Shown piece by piece: positions 58,880 to 64,000 of a stretch of 64,000 nucleotides of DNA. The stretch is taken from the NCBI GenBank assembly GCA_964345975.1, contig CAYFSS010000008.1, positions 3,490 to 67,489 on the forward strand, in the 5' to 3' direction. The notes under the pieces were generated by a model. That model was not told the DNA's origin. It saw nothing but the letters and a program-made list of their open reading frames with translations, and searched no databases. Numbering within the stretch: position 1 is the first letter of the stretch; every line of letters starts with the position of its first letter. The stretch comes from CAYFSS01 sp964345975. GTDB lineage: Bacteria > Bacillota > Clostridia > Saccharofermentanales > Fastidiosipilaceae. A program made the position numbers and the translations under genes.

Positions 58880-61747
58880 TCAGGATTCCTCCGCCAACAC
58901 TTTTGCTAAATATTGACCTGTGTAGGATTCCGGGATTACAGCAACCTCTTCCGGGGTACCTTGAGCAATTAACGTACCGCCCGCTTCACCGCCCTCGGGG
59001 CCAAGATCGATGATATGATCCGCGACTTTGATGACATCCAGATTGTGCTCAATGACGAGCACACTATTTCCCTGGTCTGTCAGTCTTTGGAGCACTTCGA
59101 CTAATCGCTCGACATCATATGCATGCAAACCGGTGGTAGGTTCATCGAGGATGTAGAAGGTTTGACCTGTTGCTCGACGTGCCAGTTCCGTTGCCAATTT
59201 GACACGTTGCGCTTCACCTCCCGAGAGTTGCGTCGAGGGTTGACCTAATTTGATATAACCCAAGCCAACATCCTCAATGGTTTGAAGTCTGCGTTGAATT
59301 GCCGGCATGTGCTCGAAGAAGGTCAATGCTTCCGTAACTCGCATATCGAGCACTTCTGCGATGTTCTTATCTCTGTAGGTGACTTCCAAGGTTTCGCGAT
59401 TATAGCGTTTCCCATGGCATACGTCACAAGCAACGTAGATATCAGGGAGAAAGTGCATTTCAATGCGATTGACGCCGTCGCCCTTACAAGCTTCACAACG
59501 ACCACCTTTAACGTTGAAAGAGAAGCGTCCCGGCTTATAACCACGCTGCTTTGACTGGATCGTCTCGGAATAAAGTTTGCGGATTGTATCAAAGACTCCG
59601 GTATATGTCGCAGGATTCGAGCGTGGTGTCCTCCCAATGGGCGACTGATCGATGGCGATGACTTTATCCAGACTTTCGACCCCTTCGACAGTAGCAGTTA
59701 GATCTGAGGTTGCACGCTTCGCCCGGTTTAAGCGATGTTCCAAGTGGGGCAAGATTATGCCGTTCACTAAAGAGCTCTTGCCTGAGCCGGATACCCCGGT
59801 TACACAGACAAATTTACCAAGGGGTATGTCGAGATCCAGATTCTTGAGATTGTTCAGGCTGGCTTTTCGAACTTGAAGCGAATGACCATTGCCCTCACGA
59901 CGCTCATCGGGGATATGAATATGACGCTTGCCGCTGAGGTATTGACCGGTGATGGAACGCTCAACGTTCATGATTTCATTGGCAGTCCCAATCGCAACCA
60001 CTTCACCACCCATATCGCCTGCACCGGGACCGATATCGACGATGCAATCCGCTTCACGCATGGTTTCTTCATCGTGCTCGACGACAAGAACCGTATTGCC
60101 CAAATCACGCAGATGCTTAAGAGTGGTCAACAGTCGGGAATTGTCTCTTTGATGAAGGCCAATGCTAGGTTCATCCAAGATGTACATGACACCCATTAGC
60201 CCCGAACCGATTTGAGTTGCTAAGCGAATACGCTGAGCCTCACCTCCCGAGAGTGTGGACGAAGCACGACTCAAAGTCATGTAGTCGAGACCAACGTCGA
60301 CTAGAAATTGCATTCGACCCTTCAATTCTTGCAGAATCTGAGCAGCTATTTCTTGCTCCATTCGCGTCAAACCGTCTCTGGAATCCGCTAAGAAAGCCAT
60401 GGTCTTACGCAGGGGGAGATTCGTCAGCTCATAGATATTCTTATCCCCATATAAGACCGCCAGAGGCTCGGGTCGTAAGCGTGCGCCATGGCAAACAGAA
60501 CAAGGCTGAATGCTCATATATTGAGAATAAAAGGAACGAATGTCTTCATTGCTCGATTCACGATGACGACGCTCGATGCTGGGAATTAAACCCTCGAAAG
60601 CAGATTGATAGTGCTTGCTTCGAGTATAGCGAGAGTTGCTTGTATCGATCGTCATCTTATCCGGTGTCCCGTAAAGGATCATATGTTTCACGTCATCGGA
60701 GAGATCTTGATACGGTGTGTCCAGTGAAAACTTATAGTTCTTGGACATTGCTTCAATGAAGGAACGTCCCCAACTCTTAGGATCGTCAAAGTTCCAGCCG
60801 CCTGCATGGATGGCACCATCGTTGATGGATAAGGCCGGATCATCGATCACCAAGCGAGGGTCGACGTACTGGAAGAACCCAAGACCTGAACACTCGGGAC
60901 AAGCTCCGTAGGGATTATTAAAGGAAAACATCTGAGGTGAGATCTCACCTAAACTGATATTGCAGTCCGGACAGGAATTATTCTGTGACATGATCTTGTC
61001 ATGGTAGATCGGATCGCCATCTTCAACCACTTCTTCGATGGTTAAGGTCATGAGATCATCGGCTAAGCCAAGCGCTGTTTGGACGGATTCAGCCAAGCGG
61101 CTCCTTATGTCATCTCGAACGATCAGTCGATCGACAACAACTTCTATGGTGTGGGTCTGACGCGCACTGAGTTCGATCGGGTCATCCAATTCATAGAACT
61201 CGCCATTGATGCGAACGCGAAGGAAGCCGTTAGAACGAAGTTCTTCCAGGAGCTTCTTGTAGGACCCCTTCCTTCCTCTAATAATTGGAGCCAGAATGTA
61301 GATTCTTGTCCGTTCAGGATATTCCAGGATTTGATCAACAATCTGATCAACGGTGAGATTCACGATGGGTTTACCACATTTCGGACAATGGGGACGCCCA
61401 ACTCTGGCAAAGAGCAATCGCAAGAAGTCATAAATTTCCGTAACCGTTCCGACGGTGGATCGCGGGTTATGGGAGGTCGTCTTTTGATCAATGGAAATGG
61501 CCGGGCTCAAGCCTTCAATCAAGTCAACATCGGGCTTATCCATCTGGCCTAGAAACTGGCGAGCATAAGAGGATAGTGATTCGACATAGCGACGCTGGCC
61601 CTCGGCATAGAGCGTGTCAAAAGCCAAGGATGATTTGCCTGACCCGGATAGTCCGGTCAACACGACAAGTTGATCCCGAGGGATATCCAGATCGATTGAC
61701 TTTAAATTATTCTGGCGTGCTCCTCTGACGCGAATAAAAGAATCCAC
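58880..61747 (-). CDS. uvrA: UvrABC excinuclease subunit A
   Basis: The damage-recognition ATPase of nucleotide excision repair. 955 residues from GTG 61747, which has GGAGG four bases upstream and gives the usual N-terminus VDSFIRVRGARQNNLKSIDL; an ATG at 61834 would add 29 unconserved residues. Two ABC modules: Walker A GLSGSGKSS and GVSGSGKSS, signatures LSGGEAQRIRL and LSGGEAQRVKL. Zinc modules at CPKCGKP and CDVCHGKRYNRETL. uvrB and uvrC are not in the window. Confidence 0.96.
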   Translation of the reverse strand: MDSFIRVRGARQNNLKSIDLDIPRDQLVVLTGLSGSGKSSLAFDTLYAEGQRRYVESLSSYARQFLGQMDKPDVDLIEGLSPAISIDQKTTSHNPRSTVGTVTEIYDFLRLLFARVGRPHCPKCGKPIVNLTVDQIVDQILEYPERTRIYILAPIIRGRKGSYKKLLEELRSNGFLRVRINGEFYELDDPIELSARQTHTIEVVVDRLIVRDDIRSRLAESVQTALGLADDLMTLTIEEVVEDGDPIYHDKIMSQNNSCPDCNISLGEISPQMFSFNNPYGACPECSGLGFFQYVDPRLVIDDPALSINDGAIHAGGWNFDDPKSWGRSFIEAMSKNYKFSLDTPYQDLSDDVKHMILYGTPDKMTIDTSNSRYTRSKHYQSAFEGLIPSIERRHRESSNEDIRSFYSQYMSIQPCSVCHGARLRPEPLAVLYGDKNIYELTNLPLRKTMAFLADSRDGLTRMEQEIAAQILQELKGRMQFLVDVGLDYMTLSRASSTLSGGEAQRIRLATQIGSGLMGVMYILDEPSIGLHQRDNSRLLTTLKHLRDLGNTVLVVEHDEETMREADCIVDIGPGAGDMGGEVVAIGTANEIMNVERSITGQYLSGKRHIHIPDERREGNGHSLQVRKASLNNLKNLDLDIPLGKFVCVTGVSGSGKSSLVNGIILPHLEHRLNRAKRATSDLTATVEGVESLDKVIAIDQSPIGRTPRSNPATYTGVFDTIRKLYSETIQSKQRGYKPGRFSFNVKGGRCEACKGDGVNRIEMHFLPDIYVACDVCHGKRYNRETLEVTYRDKNIAEVLDMRVTEALTFFEHMPAIQRRLQTIEDVGLGYIKLGQPSTQLSGGEAQRVKLATELARRATGQTFYILDEPTTGLHAYDVERLVEVLQRLTDQGNSVLVIEHNLDVIKVADHIIDLGPEGGEAGGTLIAQGTPEEVAVIPESYTGQYLAKVLAEES

Positions 61748-61970
61748 ATAGCCTCCAACTTCTACATTAAACAAACAAAATAGCGCACCATCTTCTTGGT
61801 ATCGCTCAATAAAGTCTAAGTTTTCATTATACAACGCTTGTCAAATTTGGTTGAGAACTACGGGTTCAAATAAAACGGAAGCAGCCGGAAGAGCATTGTT
61901 GATGCCATTGAAGCAACTAGGTAAGAAGCGATGAGCACCCCACCTACGCAAGAACCTTTTACTTATCACG

Positions 61971-63470
61971 TTAGTCCATGAACACTTCACCCGGCACAGA
62001 ACGTCCATGAGACCTTCGCTCCCCGTGGGGAAATTCGTAATATCGCCCGCTACCCCTCATGTCTTGTTCTGCCAGTTTCAATGCGTCAGCTCGAAGTTCA
62101 TCTAACGGAAGACCAAGATATCGTTTTGAATCATCCGGTTCAGCGACCGGTCGCTGTTTAAACCACAATCTGTCGTCATCTTCGATGTATGCTTTGATCA
62201 TGGGGTGCAAATGAATTGCAGCTTCTTTATTGCGTGAACGCTCATCTTCATGCTTCAAATGAAGAGCTAACCCCCCAAGGCCCAACGCTTCGACCAAGGC
62301 CGCTAAGATGAACGGAGAATCTTGGCGATCATTTAGTAGCAAGATTTGCGTGGGCGAGAGCTGATGGGCTTTTGTGTATCCAAGGAAGCGTGTCATCAAG
62401 CTGCGATAAGATCCTTCACTCATTCCTTCTTGCGCTTGATTTGCCATAGATAGATAGATGTATTCATCTTGATTAGGCTTTGGGTCAACACGAAGGTTGT
62501 CGATCGATGATGAATCGTCACCGGACAAGATGAGCTTTCCTGTCAAGCGATTTTTCACATAAAAGCCCCTCTCATCCCGCCTCACTTCCCCGTTACAAAG
62601 AGCCGTCAATTCCTCCATCATGAGCTGCAAGGATCCATGATGCGGTCTTGCTTCGATATACCAAGGTGCATCCGGTTTGCCCACCGTCATCTGTCGGAAT
62701 ACCTCAAACCATGGCGTTGAGCCATAACCGGGCTGGAGGTGGCTATCATGCCAATCAGCACCATTGTCATGGATATGATAGAGAGCAATATGTGGAAGGA
62801 AAACTTCCAGGGTTTCGAGTGCCTTGCCAAGAAGATGTGCGTGGCCGATGTCATAACAGATTCCAACCCAAGGGCTATTAAAATGCTCTACGACCTGAAG
62901 ATCCAGGGCCGGGTCGTCGTGCCGCCAAGAGGCATCATCGGTCAGGGTGAAACTTCCATCACCCGATTGCCAAGTTTCAGGCCAAGCATGATTGGTGTTT
63001 TCAATTGCGATGATAACGTTAGCTTCCGCTGCAGCCGGTAGAAGCTCTTCGATATATCGAATGACAAGATCGATTTCCCACCGGGATGCACCCGGCAAGA
63101 GAGCGCCGCCCGTATGGAGCGGAAAAGCATGCATCCCAAGGAGACCCATGCGACGGATAAACTCTCGCATCCAAGCCAATTCGTAAGTGACCCGGGGTTT
63201 ATTTTGGCTTGCAGTGCTAAACGCATTGTTCCACGATCCAAAAAAAGGGTGTGAAGTGACCAAAGTAAGACCAAAGTTATCCACTTGTTCCCTAAGGCGC
63301 CGGAGGTCAATATCCTGCGTGTCATTGTGCATGATATAGCGCGCATCAAGTGCCAAACCTCTCACTCCTTGTTCCTTATAGTAATAAAGAAGCGTAGGGT
63401 CAAAGAGTTGATTCGTGTTGGGAGCGTGTATATCAACAGCCCAGGGCCGTTCGTTCGCTTGGATCGACAT
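61971..63470 (-). CDS. Sugar phosphate isomerase/epimerase with long C-terminal extension
   Basis: 499 residues. Residues 1-300 are a xylose-isomerase-like TIM barrel: TSHPFFGSW, FPLHTGG, IAIENTNH, VGICYDIGHAH, YHIHDNGADWHDSH and WYIEARPHH provide the expected metal and base residues. Residues 300-499 are an added helical domain I do not recognise, ending in a basic/acidic tail. Family members are usually 270-300 residues. ATG 63470 has AGGAG six to seven bases upstream. It is separated from uvrA by 220 bp and may belong to a sugar operon that continues beyond the window. Confidence 0.8.
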   Translation of the reverse strand: MSIQANERPWAVDIHAPNTNQLFDPTLLYYYKEQGVRGLALDARYIMHNDTQDIDLRRLREQVDNFGLTLVTSHPFFGSWNNAFSTASQNKPRVTYELAWMREFIRRMGLLGMHAFPLHTGGALLPGASRWEIDLVIRYIEELLPAAAEANVIIAIENTNHAWPETWQSGDGSFTLTDDASWRHDDPALDLQVVEHFNSPWVGICYDIGHAHLLGKALETLEVFLPHIALYHIHDNGADWHDSHLQPGYGSTPWFEVFRQMTVGKPDAPWYIEARPHHGSLQLMMEELTALCNGEVRRDERGFYVKNRLTGKLILSGDDSSSIDNLRVDPKPNQDEYIYLSMANQAQEGMSEGSYRSLMTRFLGYTKAHQLSPTQILLLNDRQDSPFILAALVEALGLGGLALHLKHEDERSRNKEAAIHLHPMIKAYIEDDDRLWFKQRPVAEPDDSKRYLGLPLDELRADALKLAEQDMRGSGRYYEFPHGERRSHGRSVPGEVFMD

Positions 63471-63667
63471 GGTGAACTCCTATCGTGTTTCTTGCGTTGG
63501 CTTCAGAAGCTTAAGCTCATAATTATATCTATGATCTATAAGCAGAACACTTAACTTCTTTGATTCTTAGTATTTCTAACCGAAAGCCTAGGGCGCATAA
63601 GTTACTTAAGGCTTTGGATCTCTTTTAAACGGGCATGAAGGACACACCGTTCAACCGGAGGCAACTT

Positions 63668-63833
63668 ATGAATGTTTCCACTAAAATTGAAAGCATACAC
63701 AGGTCACATTAGCTCACATGATTCTTAGACACCGATATCGCTATTAACGCTTACTCCAATCATCATTGTCGTCTTCCTATTTAATTATCTACCTTTAATG
63801 GGACTCTATATGACCTCCACTAAGAAAGGACTA
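63668..63833 (+). pseudogene. Possible remnant of a sugar ABC permease (LplB-type) 5' end
   Basis: An ATG at 63668 with GGAGG upstream opens a frame that stops after 14 codons. In another frame from 63729 the sequence reads LTLTPIIIVVFLFNYLPLMG and LYMTSTKKG, which fits the first membrane segment of LplB-type sugar permeases (the LPxxG turn after an aromatic-rich helix). The two pieces together look like the start of a permease gene broken by a frameshift and stop codons. A terminator follows at 63874-63919. The rest of 63471-64000 shows nothing else recognisable. Evidence is one short motif, so this is tentative. Confidence 0.35.
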
Positions 63834-63873
63834 AGACACGACGCGGTTCATAGTAATACAGACTTACAGGCAA

Positions 63874-63919
63874 GACTCCACCGAGTGCAACCTCAGTGGA
63901 GTTCTTTCTTCTTTTTTTG
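63874..63919 (+). terminator. Plus-strand terminator near the right edge
   Basis: ACTCCAC pairs with GTGGAGT around a 14-base loop, followed by a long T-rich run (TTCTTTCTTCTTTTTTT). No intact gene precedes it on this strand, so it supports a former or non-coding transcription unit. Confidence 0.8.
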
Positions 63920-64000
63920 TCTTCGATTCATGAAACATCGATAGGAGAGTCGGTGAAGGGTGATCGGACTTGTCTCTTGAGCCTGGTGGATCGATATAGT

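Overview
The window reads as a chromosomal segment of a low-to-mid G+C Gram-positive anaerobe of the class Clostridia. Supporting signs are an IspH fused to ribosomal protein S1, the gene order scpA-scpB-cmk-plsC-ispH/rpsA, a GlgC/GlgD pair, DUF6062 and DUF815 genes, a T-box leader in front of ileS, and consistently strong AGGAGG-like ribosome binding sites. The genus cannot be fixed from the sequence alone. About nine tenths of the genes lie on the minus strand, so most of the window is probably one replichore arm read in one direction.

Layout. 1-2050: the 5' end of htpG, a class D/E-like sortase and a decayed 0.8 kb stretch. 2051-4447: glycogen phosphorylase. 4676-14225: a long minus-strand housekeeping block (ileS with its T-box leader, an M50 protease, scpA, scpB, cmk, plsC, ispH-rpsA). 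14294-18927: a DNA-repair and poorly characterised block (type-4 uracil-DNA glycosylase, Smr protein, a DsrE-like protein, DUF6062, a P-loop/Asp23 fusion, YebC). 19083-28737: zinc/manganese ABC transporter genes split into two places (ATPase and permease at 19.1-20.6 kb, binding protein at 26.8-27.8 kb), with prfC, a DUF815 AAA+ ATPase and an unrecognised two-gene unit between them. 29084-30413: sixA, the remains of a prophage and tRNA-Pro(CGG). 30438-42712: folA, thyA, comEA, rsfS, nadD, prfB, hom, rdgB, an rRNA methyltransferase, an M3-like protein and argS. 43344-49364: glycogen metabolism (an alpha-amylase family enzyme, glgA, glgD, glgC). 49524-55561: a more accessory stretch with sugar isomerase, SGNH hydrolase, GH109-like oxidoreductase, two tRNAs with integration scars, GDPD and a MATE exporter. 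55771-63470: a ClpE-like chaperone, uvrA and a second sugar isomerase. A broken sugar-permease remnant lies near the right edge.

Glycogen synthesis (GlgC/GlgD/GlgA) and breakdown (GlgP, GH13 enzyme) are both present, so storage polysaccharide metabolism is a clear theme. Three tRNA genes each carry short direct repeats about 66-70 bp beyond their 3' end. One has a recognisable tyrosine-integrase tail next to it, which suggests repeated use of tRNA genes by integrating elements that have since decayed.

The best candidate for something undescribed is the plus-strand pair at 23829-26797. It encodes a protein with ExbB/ZorA-like membrane topology and a long coiled-coil tail, followed 11 bp later by an unrecognised 441-residue partner. 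Its function is inferred, not shown. Start codons were moved inward from the longest possible frame wherever a clear Shine-Dalgarno sequence pointed to an internal start; these choices are stated in each entry.
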